A stretch of 17,706 bases of DNA from Acidobacteriota bacterium. GTDB lineage: Bacteria; Acidobacteriota; Terriglobia; Terriglobales; Acidobacteriaceae. Positions 6,034 to 14,402 of this stretch are shown here, piece after piece. The notes under the pieces were generated by a model. It was not told the origin of the DNA. It was given only the letters and a program-made list of their open reading frames with translations, and did no database searches. The stretch's first letter is position 1, and every line of letters begins with the position of its first letter. The stretch lies in assembly GCA_023441255.1 (NCBI GenBank), contig JAEZPW010000139.1, forward strand, positions 1 to 17,706. The letters run 5' to 3'. Made by a program: the position numbers and the translations under genes.

Positions 6034-9000
6034 ATGGAATCGACTGGCGTGTCTGCCGAGAGTGCGCGCGATCTGCTGGGGCGCGCGCAGGACGCGTACG
6101 AGCAGCACCGCTTTCAGGACGCATTTCGCGCGACGTCGCACCTGTGGGTGCCCTCGATCGACATATCGCAACTGTCGATCGAGGAACTCGTGCTTGGTGG
6201 CCGCCTGGCAGCGCGCCTCGGTGGTTCGCGCCTTTCACGGTCGCTGCTCAGGGCGGCACATCAGCGGGACCCGCGCAATCCGCTGGTCAGGTACTTCACG
6301 CAGCACCTTCGCATTCGCGGGCGCCATCTCTTTGACGAGCTTCGCGAATTTGAGATTGAGCCTGATCTGGGTGGCGATGATGTGGTGCTCCGGGCCTCCT
6401 GGTTCGGCTACTACGGCCGCGTGTGGGCTCGCCTGCGCGATTTTCCCCGCGCGCTAGAGTGTATCGAGAAAGCTCACCACCTGAACGCGGACAAGGTGTG
6501 GGTGCTCTCGTGCGAATCGGATGTTCTCGGCACAATGGATCGGTGGGAAGACGCACTGCGCTGCGCGGAGCAGGCTTGGGAACTGGGCCCGGGTGCGCCC
6601 TATGCCGCCGAGAGCCTCGCCCTGGCGCTGCTGAACCTGGGCCGCGTGAACGAGTCGGCCGAACGGATGGCCCGGGCGACGGAGAACACCCAGTCATACG
6701 AAGTGGCGCAGATCGCCTGTTGGCATCAATGCGCATTTGCCGAGACGCTCGAAGGCGCCGAGCGCGATCACCTCTTGGCCAGGGCGCGCAGTATTGCGGC
6801 CCGGATGGTTGAACTCGCGCCACTGGCCGACCGCGATACCCGCGCCCAGTTTGCGCGTGCGCACCTCGACATCGCCGATCTCGCCGACGACCACGCCGAG
6901 ATGGAACGGTGGTCGAAAGATGTGCGTTCGCCCTTCTATCGAAAGATGCTGGCGAACCTGAAACGCAATCCCACGGGAACGCGCATCCGCTTGCCATTCC
7001 GCCGTTCTATTCAGAAGTATGCCGAATGTGTTCCGACCAGCATCGCCTCAGCCGCAGCAGCGAACGGCGTGAACATTTCGGTCGAGAAACTGGCCGCCGA
7101 GGTCACGTTTGGCGGGACGGCGGAATGGGCGGCGGCCGAGTGGTTACGCAAGCGCGGACTCCACGTGCGCTTCTTCGCCGTGACCGAAGAACTTGCCCGC
7201 CTGCTCATCAAGAGCGGCATTGCCTTCACAGTTGTGTGGGACGATGACGAGAGCGGCCATGCTGTTGCAGTCGTCGGGCTGGACGAAGCGGCCGGTACGG
7301 CCATCGTTCACGACCCGCTTTCGTTCCGCAGCACGGAATACCTGCTGTCAAGTTTCACGAAGGACTATAGCCCGCTCGGCATGACCGGCATGGCCGTAGT
7401 CGCGCCGGAAAGAGCGCATGAGATTGACGCGCTGCTGCCGCCTGAGTCAGACATCGTTGCCAGCGGCCAGGAGCATTTGCGTGCTCTCCACTTGCTGGGG
7501 CCCGCGGCCGCGCGCCCGATCGTAGAAGAAATATCGAAGCGTTTCCCGTCCCACCCCGGTATCCGCTACCTGCGCGCAGTACAGGCCGTGGATGACGGCA
7601 GGACCGGTGAAGCCCTCGGGCATCTTCGCGAACTGATGCGCGAATTCCCATCTTCGGCGATTGTGCGTTACCGACTGCTCAATGCTTGTCGCTCTCTGGG
7701 CAACACCGCACTGATGCGGGAAACGCTCAGCAGCATCGTTGAAACGGGAACCGTTCCCGGTGTTCAGTCCCGGCAGGAGTGGGTACAGCCACACCAGCGA
7801 TACATTTACGAATATGCCGATCTCTTGCGGTTCTCTTCGGCCACCCGGAACCGCGCAAAGGCGCTGCTGCATTCGCTGATCACGAAACGCTGGGTGTCGG
7901 CCGGTGCGTGGCATACGCTTGCCGATCTCTACTGGACAGTGCAGGAAAAGGATGCCGCACTGCTCGCTTACCGCGTTGCGGCGGCGCTCTCGGAAAGCAA
8001 CGAGCACTTTGCCCGCGCTTATGCCGACACGCTGTGCCGATGCGGTCAGCGCGAGAAAGCGTTCGAGTCGCTGGAGAGGCGAGTCAAGGCGTACGGCTCC
8101 TCCCGTTTCGCAGTCGGCACGTGGGTGACGTGGATCAACGCGCTGGAAGATTGGGGCGAGCCCGAAAAGGCGCTGTCCGCCTGCAGCACGGCGCTGCAGC
8201 GGCATGGCGCAGTGCCGGAGTTGCTGGTCTTTGTGATTCCGTTCCTCGCGCGCATGGGAGATTGGAGCGGGGCGGAGCGAGAGTTGCGCAACCTGCAAAC
8301 GAGCGAGAGTCAGGGCGCCTTCCACGAAGCAGCGGTCTACTTCCATCGCATGCGCGGTGAGGTTGAGCAGGCGCTCCATCACGCGGAGGCATGGGTTTCT
8401 CACGTTCCCCGGTCGATTCCCGCTCGCTATGCCTTGCTGGACCTCATCGACAGAAGCAGCGGTCCGGACGCGGCAGCCGAAAAAGCGGCAGAGTGGATGC
8501 GCCAACATCCTGCCAACGAGGACTATGAGGAAGCGTTCTGCCAGCACGTGAGCGGCGATACCTGGAGGAAGCTCCGCGTCCTGCTGCGCCGCCTGAAGCG
8601 GAACAGCGAGGACGGCTGGGCCTGGCGCGAGCTGGCGTTCGCTTCGCTGAGCAACTATGAATCTGCCGATGCGCGACAGCGTCGCCGGCTCGAACCGCGC
8701 ATCGACAGGTTACTTGCCGAGTGCGACCGTACGGCGGCTGGAGATGCGGCAACGTTGCGTGCCCACGCGCTCTGGCTGGAGGACAAGGGGGACTGGAAGG
8801 GCGCGGTCAGCGGATACCTTGAAGCCATCCGTCGCGAGCCGGAAAACTTCTTTGCGTATCGCCGGCTGTGGGACTGCTCCTCGCGGCTGACGGAAGACGA
8901 GCGCCGAAGACTCTGGCAGGAGATCGAACCTTTTTTCCTGCAGTTCCCCGGACATCTTCCGAATGCGCGCGACATGGCGGCGTTGTTGTCGGAAAGATTC

Positions 9001-11250
9001 GGAGTGCGTGACGCAGAAGTGAGCGTTGCCGGCTGGCTGCAGCAGCGTCCTGACGACCCGAACGTAGTGGAGGCCCGTGCCGATCTGCTCATCGAGCACG
9101 GCCACGGCCACTCCGATGCCGAACGTGCGCTGGACATGCTCAAAGCCGCCGTCGAGCGGTTCCCGTACCACGCAGGATTGCGTTTTTCGCTCGCGAACGC
9201 ATATCGCGGGGTAGGCGATCATGCCGCGGCCACCGAGGTGTTTCGTGAACTGGTGCAGCGGCAGCCCGATAACACGAGTGCCCTTCTTCAACTAGCCTGG
9301 GTGCAACATCACGAAGACGACTTCGCCGGGGCCGCGCACACACTCGATCAAGCTGCAGCCTGCGAGCCTCAGAACGCCAACATTATCGACACGCGCGCGC
9401 AGATGCTCATGCAGCAGAACCGGTTCGACGATGCTCGCCACGTGGTCGAAGCGGGCTTGCAGAGCCTTCCCAAGAACGTACGTATGCGCGAGCGTGCCGT
9501 GGCCATCCTCTGTCAATGCGGTTTCTACGAGCAAGCGGTCGCGGTCGCCCGGCAGGGGATTGTCGTTTATCCATACGGCGGTTACATGTGGCTGCTGCTC
9601 GGCCGCTTGCTGGTAGATGCGCCGCAGTTCGCGGAACAGGGTGACGTTGAGGCCTGCCTGCGGCGGAGCCTCGAGCTGAACCGCAGCCTTTTTGAAACCG
9701 CCGACCTGCTTGCCCGCGTGCTGGTCGATCAGCGCCGTTATGATCAGGCAGCGAAAGTCATGTCTGACATAGAAGGTCGCCTGGCCGATCCCTCGCCCGC
9801 CCGTGGGCGATCCGCGTGGATCAAGCGCCAGCAGGGCCTCAGACGCGAAGCTCTGAATGATTTGGCGACGACGGTCAAGGCGGCTCCCTGGTATGCGTGG
9901 GGATGGAACCTGCTGACAGACTGGCTTCAAGAAGATGAAGAATGGGGTACGGCTCGGGAAATGCTCGGTGTCGTTCCACCGCAGATGCTCACGAACGTAT
10001 CGCTCCGTCTGGAGCGTCTCCTTATCCTGGAGAAGGCAGGCACTGAATCCACTGAGCTGGACAAAGAGTGGAAGGTCCTGTTGACGGATTTTCCCGAGAA
10101 CGTTCCACTTCACCTGCGGCGCTACGATTCGCTAGTGGAGCGCGAAAACCTCGACGAAGCCGCAGCGGTGATCGAAGCCATTCTTCCCATCGCGACAGAC
10201 AACGTTTATGCCCTCGCGAGGTTGGCCGACCTTCGATGCCGTCAGCACAAGAACGGTGAGGCGCTCGACGCAGCGCTCCGCGTGTGCTTTGCGCCAGTGG
10301 AAGACAACGTCTGGCCCGCGAACAACGTGTGGCAGGTGCTTGAGTCCAACAACCTCGATGTTGAACTGCGCAGGCGAATGCGGTCGCGGCTCGATGCCGG
10401 AGATAAACCCACCCGGCGTTCACTGGTGTTGTACGCCACGAACATCATGCAGGCCCACGAGCAGAAGGTAAAGCAGAGCCGTATACGGAACTGGAGACCG
10501 GAACGCGGTGCGCGTGAAATTCTCGCCCTTCTGAAAATCGTCGACCGCAACACGTGGGGAGACGACTATTACCGCGCCGACCTCTTTGGCGCCTTGTGCG
10601 ATTACGGATATCAGCCGTTGCTCCTACGGATCTCAAGAAGGCTGCAACGCAGCGGGCCGCAGCTGAACGCGGAGCTGTGGGCGCAGATAGGGCGCGCTAT
10701 GATCGGCGCCCACCGCAAGCCGAAGGCGAAGAAACTGCTCCGCGACTGGCGCGAGCGGACCGGCATTGGCATGTGGGCCGTCTGCAACTACACACTATGC
10801 CTCTCGCGTTTTCGCAAGGCCGATCTTCGCGAGATCGTCGTTTCCTGCCGCGATGCACTCGCCGGACTACCTCACGATTACTGTGCGCGCTATCTCGCCT
10901 ACGTGCAGGCTGAGGCCTGCGCACTGCTGGGAGACAAGGCCGGCTTGCTGGATACGTGGGAAAACAACGCCGCCTATTTCGAAGGCGACCCCGACTCGAG
11001 CGAATACTTCAAGAGCGAAGACCATCATCTGCTCGGCGACATCCCCATGTTGGTGCGCCTGCTCCAGCAAAATGAGAACTGGCTGTATCGGAAGACTCTG
11101 TGGGGCGTTCGCATGAAACGCCTTTGGAGACAAACGGTAAGGTCAGAACAGAACACAGAAGGACAGAATGCGGGAGTGACCGAGCTAGTCCGCTGGATCC
11201 TGATCGTTTTGATATGGCTCCTGATCCAGGTACTTTCGCGGCGGCAATAG
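6034..11250 (+). CDS. Giant TPR protein with internal C39-like cysteine-peptidase domain
   Basis: A 1738-residue protein of unknown function. The ATG at 6034 has AAGGA five bases upstream (6024-6028); the longer open frame from 5869 has no such signal and crosses the promoter. Residues about 5-290 are TPR-like helical pairs (ALECIEKAHHLN, WEDALRCAEQAWELGP). Residues about 318-450 resemble peptidase C39 (C39_2-like): Gln327, Cys332 in ECVPTSIASA, His409 in SGHAVAVVGLD and Asp427 in IVHDP keep the order and spacing of a catalytic triad. From about 470 to 1680 come many more TPR-like units, such as DHAAATEVFRELVQRQPDN and DDFAGAAHTLDQA. The last residues (about 1718-1734) are a short hydrophobic stretch followed by SRRQ, perhaps a tail anchor. 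There is no N-terminal signal, so the bulk is probably cytoplasmic. Radical SAM genes flank it on both sides on the opposite strand. Peptidase activity is inferred only. Confidence 0.85.
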   Translation: MESTGVSAESARDLLGRAQDAYEQHRFQDAFRATSHLWVPSIDISQLSIEELVLGGRLAARLGGSRLSRSLLRAAHQRDPRNPLVRYFTQHLRIRGRHLFDELREFEIEPDLGGDDVVLRASWFGYYGRVWARLRDFPRALECIEKAHHLNADKVWVLSCESDVLGTMDRWEDALRCAEQAWELGPGAPYAAESLALALLNLGRVNESAERMARATENTQSYEVAQIACWHQCAFAETLEGAERDHLLARARSIAARMVELAPLADRDTRAQFARAHLDIADLADDHAEMERWSKDVRSPFYRKMLANLKRNPTGTRIRLPFRRSIQKYAECVPTSIASAAAANGVNISVEKLAAEVTFGGTAEWAAAEWLRKRGLHVRFFAVTEELARLLIKSGIAFTVVWDDDESGHAVAVVGLDEAAGTAIVHDPLSFRSTEYLLSSFTKDYSPLGMTGMAVVAPERAHEIDALLPPESDIVASGQEHLRALHLLGPAAARPIVEEISKRFPSHPGIRYLRAVQAVDDGRTGEALGHLRELMREFPSSAIVRYRLLNACRSLGNTALMRETLSSIVETGTVPGVQSRQEWVQPHQRYIYEYADLLRFSSATRNRAKALLHSLITKRWVSAGAWHTLADLYWTVQEKDAALLAYRVAAALSESNEHFARAYADTLCRCGQREKAFESLERRVKAYGSSRFAVGTWVTWINALEDWGEPEKALSACSTALQRHGAVPELLVFVIPFLARMGDWSGAERELRNLQTSESQGAFHEAAVYFHRMRGEVEQALHHAEAWVSHVPRSIPARYALLDLIDRSSGPDAAAEKAAEWMRQHPANEDYEEAFCQHVSGDTWRKLRVLLRRLKRNSEDGWAWRELAFASLSNYESADARQRRRLEPRIDRLLAECDRTAAGDAATLRAHALWLEDKGDWKGAVSGYLEAIRREPENFFAYRRLWDCSSRLTEDERRRLWQEIEPFFLQFPGHLPNARDMAALLSERFGVRDAEVSVAGWLQQRPDDPNVVEARADLLIEHGHGHSDAERALDMLKAAVERFPYHAGLRFSLANAYRGVGDHAAATEVFRELVQRQPDNTSALLQLAWVQHHEDDFAGAAHTLDQAAACEPQNANIIDTRAQMLMQQNRFDDARHVVEAGLQSLPKNVRMRERAVAILCQCGFYEQAVAVARQGIVVYPYGGYMWLLLGRLLVDAPQFAEQGDVEACLRRSLELNRSLFETADLLARVLVDQRRYDQAAKVMSDIEGRLADPSPARGRSAWIKRQQGLRREALNDLATTVKAAPWYAWGWNLLTDWLQEDEEWGTAREMLGVVPPQMLTNVSLRLERLLILEKAGTESTELDKEWKVLLTDFPENVPLHLRRYDSLVERENLDEAAAVIEAILPIATDNVYALARLADLRCRQHKNGEALDAALRVCFAPVEDNVWPANNVWQVLESNNLDVELRRRMRSRLDAGDKPTRRSLVLYATNIMQAHEQKVKQSRIRNWRPERGAREILALLKIVDRNTWGDDYYRADLFGALCDYGYQPLLLRISRRLQRSGPQLNAELWAQIGRAMIGAHRKPKAKKLLRDWRERTGIGMWAVCNYTLCLSRFRKADLREIVVSCRDALAGLPHDYCARYLAYVQAEACALLGDKAGLLDTWENNAAYFEGDPDSSEYFKSEDHHLLGDIPMLVRLLQQNENWLYRKTLWGVRMKRLWRQTVRSEQNTEGQNAGVTELVRWILIVLIWLLIQVLSRRQ

Positions 11251-11289
11251 ACTGTGTGTGAGCTGACCTGCAATGGCCCGCAACGCCGT

Positions 11290-12264
11290 CTACGCCGCCT
11301 TGGCCCTACGCACGGCATCTCCGACGACGTTAGATATCTGGAAAATTTTTCGCAGCGGCACGCCGGCGACACTCTTCTCCGCGAGCGCATTCAAGCCCAT
11401 CGATGCGGCACAGCCACATCTTGAGCAGTCGGGATTACCCCCGAACTGGCACGGATTGATGCGCGTTTTCAAGTCGGCCGAGATCGTTTCGGTCGTCTGC
11501 GCGAACACGCAGCCCTGGGGCGAGTGGGGAGGCTTGGCAAACTGCCGGATCATGCGTTCGCTCATGTCCAGCTTCGGATATCTTGGCAGCAGGCGCAGCA
11601 GTTCTTTGATGGCGAACTGGCGTTGCTCATCGCTTGGCGTTTCGAGGTTATCGGCGCCGACCTGCGGTGTGAAGATACTCATCCATATTTGGTTGGTTTC
11701 TTCCCGGTCGTTCCAGTATCCGATGAACCGTTCGAGGTAGTCGGGCTCCTGCAGCATCATCGACGTAATCGTCGAGTGCATTGTGATGCGGTGTCCCTCG
11801 ATGCTCTTCAGAATACGTTCGTAAGTGGCGGGCTTTCTACGAGCATCGTGTTCCGGCTGAAGTCCGTCTATGGACACCACCAGCTTGAAGCGGGGGAGCG
11901 AGGCCCACTCCTGCGGGATCTGGCGAAACGCGCTGGTGACGAGCTGAACGTAAATGTCACGTTCCGCGAGTTGAGGGAGAAGGACCTTGAGTTCGCGAAA
12001 GCGAACCAGCGGGTCGCCGCCGACGATTGAAAGATGCAACGGGCGCAACTCGTCGACTACGGCGAGCACACGCGCTACCAGTTCATCGCCGCGTGAATCG
12101 GTGAGTTGCCGCAGCGTGGTCCCGCCTCCCAGGTGTTGATCGTCATACGCATAACATCCCGGGCATCGTAGCGGGCATTCTTTGGTGAGTTCGATCGATA
12201 GCAGCGGTTTGCGGCCGCTCAGGATAGCTTTCCAGGCACTCAACGCGTCTTGCTTGTTCATCAT
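11290..12264 (-). CDS. Radical SAM enzyme with C-terminal cysteine-rich cluster site
   Basis: A 324-residue radical SAM protein. CPLRCPGC places cluster cysteines at Cys30, Cys34 and Cys37, and the SAM-binding segment VGGDPLVR follows at 81-88. The C terminus has Cys252 (GCVFAQTT) and the dense group Cys272, Cys280, Cys283 and Cys285 (PCQFGGNPDCSRCGC), a likely site for one auxiliary Fe-S cluster. The start at 12264 is a double ATG with a very strong ribosome site (GGAGGAAGGA, 12271-12280) six bases upstream; the frame is open to 12354 but lacks a better start. It resembles radical SAM proteins I recall from other acidobacteria, none with a function known to me. It is convergent with the giant TPR/C39 gene (39 bases between stops) and lies 83 bases downstream of a small exported ORF. 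Confidence 0.87.
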   Translation of the reverse strand: MMNKQDALSAWKAILSGRKPLLSIELTKECPLRCPGCYAYDDQHLGGGTTLRQLTDSRGDELVARVLAVVDELRPLHLSIVGGDPLVRFRELKVLLPQLAERDIYVQLVTSAFRQIPQEWASLPRFKLVVSIDGLQPEHDARRKPATYERILKSIEGHRITMHSTITSMMLQEPDYLERFIGYWNDREETNQIWMSIFTPQVGADNLETPSDEQRQFAIKELLRLLPRYPKLDMSERMIRQFAKPPHSPQGCVFAQTTETISADLKTRINPCQFGGNPDCSRCGCAASMGLNALAEKSVAGVPLRKIFQISNVVGDAVRRAKAA

Positions 12265-12347
12265 GCGTTTTCCTTCCTCCACCACTGTCGCGGAGGTCTG
12301 GGCGCCTTCATAAAACGATATCCCTTGATCGGAGGAGTGCCCCCGGA

Positions 12348-12599
12348 CTAGCACCGGTAAGCTGCTATCCGGGTCAGCAAGTCACGCTCGGCAACAAGGT
12401 TGTTATCCGAAGTAAGCGGCGCGTCGAATGCCAGCAGGAGATCGGGCGCCGTTAATTGCGCGACCAATGGCCAGGCGTGCGGGCCTGGCTGGACGGCCTT
12501 CAATGCGGTCAATGGCAGGTCGGCGGCGGTAGACACGACCACTGCGGCGATACAGGCGATCATCGCCAAAGCGACCGCAAACAGCCATCCCCGCTTCAT
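12348..12599 (-). CDS. Small exported or membrane-anchored peptide, unknown
   Basis: An 83-residue ORF that I do not recognise. The N terminus has the form of a signal peptide or signal anchor: MKRG, a hydrophobic stretch at about 5-23, then STAAD where a signal peptidase could cut near residue 26. The remaining 57 or so residues are hydrophobic to neutral and end in AAYRC, a C-terminal cysteine. A Cys at position 16 sits in MIAC, but the hydrophobic run continues past it, so a lipobox is unlikely. It has no Gly-Gly motif. The ribosome site is weak. It starts 78 bases after the SerA stop and ends 83 bases before the second radical SAM gene on the same strand, so it could share their transcript. 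It could be a radical SAM substrate, an accessory membrane peptide, or spurious. Confidence 0.55.
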   Translation of the reverse strand: MKRGWLFAVALAMIACIAAVVVSTAADLPLTALKAVQPGPHAWPLVAQLTAPDLLLAFDAPLTSDNNLVAERDLLTRIAAYRC

Positions 12600-12677
12600 C
12601 TTCAGGTTCAGAGTGGGTGCGGCACGATTAGGTTGTTCGGGTTCCGCGCGTTTTATTTCCCTTTGTTTGCTGCCGGG

Positions 12678-14279
12678 TTAGAGCACGATCGACTTTGCCT
12701 CGATCACTGCGTCGATCTGGCGCAGGTCGTTCAGCACGGCCTCGCTTGCGTCTCCATCGATGCGCACGACGGCGACAGCTTCTCTCACGCCGGGTTGTTT
12801 CTCAGCCTCGGCTCGTCCCAGCGAGAAGTCGGCGATGTTGACACCGTGTTTCGCCAGCAGCGTTCCTACTTGACCGATCACGCCGGGTACGTCGCGGTTA
12901 CGCAGATAAATGAGGTTGCGTTCGAGGCGTGCCTCGATGTCGATATTATCGATCGTCAGCAGGCGCGGTGATTCGCCGTGCAGCACGGTGCCGCGCACAA
13001 GGCGCTCACCGCCGGCGGTCTTCAGGGTCATCGTGATCACGTCGCCCGGACGCCCGTTCGCAGCCAAAGGCCTGGTCTGTTCCTCCACGCGGATACCGCG
13101 CGAGTTTGCAATTGACGCGGCATTCACCAGGTTCGCCTTTTCCGAGAGCATCTGATTCAGCACACCCATCACGCCAGCATTGCGCACCAGGTCGGTCTTC
13201 CAGTTCACAATGCGCCCGGTATAGCTGAGACCGATCTCCTCCAGACTTTCTCCGCTTGCTTGTGCGAGAAAAGCACCGAGCCGCTCGGCGAGCACGATGT
13301 ATGGGTACATCTCGGCGTACTCTTCGGCAGTGACCGAGGGCACGTTGACGGCATTCTGGATCACGCCGCGCGTGAGGTACTCGCGCAGTTGTTGCGCGAT
13401 CTGCACGCCGACCGCTTCCTGCGCCTCGTGCGTGGAGCCGGCGATGTGGGGCGTCATGATCAGGTTGGGCGCGTTCATCAACGGACATTCTTTCGATAGT
13501 GGTTCCGCGCAGAAGACGTCCAGCGCTGCGCCGCTTACCTGGCCGGACTCCAGCGCCTGCGCCAGCGCCCCTTCGTCGATCAGTTCACCGCGCGCGCAAT
13601 TCACCAGGCGCACGCCCTTCTTCATGCGCGCGATCGTCTCGGCGTTGATCATGCGCTCGGTCTGCGGCGTCAGGCCGAGATGGAGCGAAATGTAATCGGC
13701 GGCAGCAAGCGCCTCATCAAGTGGGAGCAACTGCACGCCCATGTCGGCGGCGACGGCGTTCGAGATGAACGGGTCGTGCGCGACCACTTTCATGCCGAAT
13801 ACCTTCGCGCGCTTCGCCACCTCCGCGCCGATGCGGCCAAGTCCGATGACGCTCAGGGTTTTGCCCCGCAACTCGGTCCCCTGCAGCGACTTCTTTTCCC
13901 ACTTTCCGGCGTGCATCAGACAGTCGGCTCGGGCGATAAAGCGCGCGAGGTTGAGCATCAGGCCGATCGTGTGCTCCGCGACTGCCACAGCGTTGGCGCC
14001 GGGCGTGTTCATCACGGCGATACCCTTGCGGGTGGCGGCGTCGAGATCCACGTTGTCCACGCCGACGCCTGCACGGCCGATGACGCGCAGGTTTTCCGCG
14101 TGCTGCAACAGCGCGGCGTCTGCCTGCACGGCCGAGCGCACGATGAGTGCGTCGGCATCCTTGAGCTGGGCCGGGAGGTCGCCCGAGATCTGGTCGGCGG
14201 TAATGACGTTCCAGCCGGGCTCGTTGCGCAGAATGTTGACGGCGGTATTAGAAATCTTTTCGGCAACTACGATCTTCAT
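12678..14279 (-). CDS. serA: D-3-phosphoglycerate dehydrogenase, ACT-domain type
   Basis: Oxidises 3-phosphoglycerate to 3-phosphohydroxypyruvate with NAD, the first committed step of the phosphorylated serine pathway. The 533 residues match the long SerA class. The layout is an N-terminal substrate-binding part, a Rossmann NAD domain with VIGLGRIG at 144-151, and catalytic Arg230 (CARGELID), Glu259 (CAEPL) and His278 (TPHIAGST). An intervening domain of about 315-450 follows (GLSYTGRI, then VLNQMLSEKANLVNA). A C-terminal ACT domain starts near 455 (RNRDVPGVIGQVGTLLAKHGVNIADF), the part that can mediate serine feedback in this family. The gene lies downstream of a class V aminotransferase on the same strand. 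The ribosome site is weak. The 123-base gap before it contains a long stem-loop. Confidence 0.95.
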   Translation of the reverse strand: MKIVVAEKISNTAVNILRNEPGWNVITADQISGDLPAQLKDADALIVRSAVQADAALLQHAENLRVIGRAGVGVDNVDLDAATRKGIAVMNTPGANAVAVAEHTIGLMLNLARFIARADCLMHAGKWEKKSLQGTELRGKTLSVIGLGRIGAEVAKRAKVFGMKVVAHDPFISNAVAADMGVQLLPLDEALAAADYISLHLGLTPQTERMINAETIARMKKGVRLVNCARGELIDEGALAQALESGQVSGAALDVFCAEPLSKECPLMNAPNLIMTPHIAGSTHEAQEAVGVQIAQQLREYLTRGVIQNAVNVPSVTAEEYAEMYPYIVLAERLGAFLAQASGESLEEIGLSYTGRIVNWKTDLVRNAGVMGVLNQMLSEKANLVNAASIANSRGIRVEEQTRPLAANGRPGDVITMTLKTAGGERLVRGTVLHGESPRLLTIDNIDIEARLERNLIYLRNRDVPGVIGQVGTLLAKHGVNIADFSLGRAEAEKQPGVREAVAVVRIDGDASEAVLNDLRQIDAVIEAKSIVL

Positions 14280-14307
14280 AAGTGCAACTTTCGTGACAAA
14301 TCGGGAA

Positions 14308-14389
14308 ACACGGATTTGACGGATTCTAACGGATGAAGCTCATTTCCAAAACCTGAAAGAAATCCGTTCAGATCCGTCGGAATCCGTGT
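14308..14389. repeat. Long imperfect inverted repeat with ACGGAT hexamers
   Basis: The left arm 14308-14334 and right arm 14362-14389 pair in three blocks of 9, 7 and 7 perfect base pairs, separated by small internal loops (1 by 2 and 3 by 3), with a 27-base end loop. Each arm carries three ACGGAT (or complementary ATCCGT) hexamers about ten bases apart. It occupies most of the 123 bases between the aminotransferase stop and the SerA start, so a through-transcript would fold it. It may be a dispersed palindromic element, a transcript-processing site, or a partial terminator; there is no T-tract directly after it on the minus strand. Confidence 0.7.
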
Positions 14390-14402
14390 CCTCTTTTGTC
14401 TT

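Noticed and set aside
7447..8547. 366-residue open frame on the minus strand inside the giant gene
   Set aside because: The plus-strand frame has continuous TPR-like content here; the antisense product shows no motif and the overlap is a product of high-GC codon bias.
9292..10113. 273-residue open frame on the minus strand inside the giant gene
   Set aside because: Antisense to TPR-encoding sequence, with no recognisable motif or ribosome site noted.
12348..12599. Lipobox reading of the small ORF (MIAC at Cys16)
   Set aside because: The residue three before Cys is Met rather than Leu, Val or Ile, and the hydrophobic run continues beyond the Cys, so lipid anchoring is unlikely.
12348..12599. 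Double-glycine leader peptide cleaved by the C39 domain
   Set aside because: No Gly-Gly or Gly-Ala motif is present in the small ORF; the only candidate cut is a signal-peptidase site.
13680..14336. 218-residue open frame on the plus strand opposite serA
   Set aside because: It runs against a complete SerA with all catalytic residues, and its end falls in the inverted repeat.
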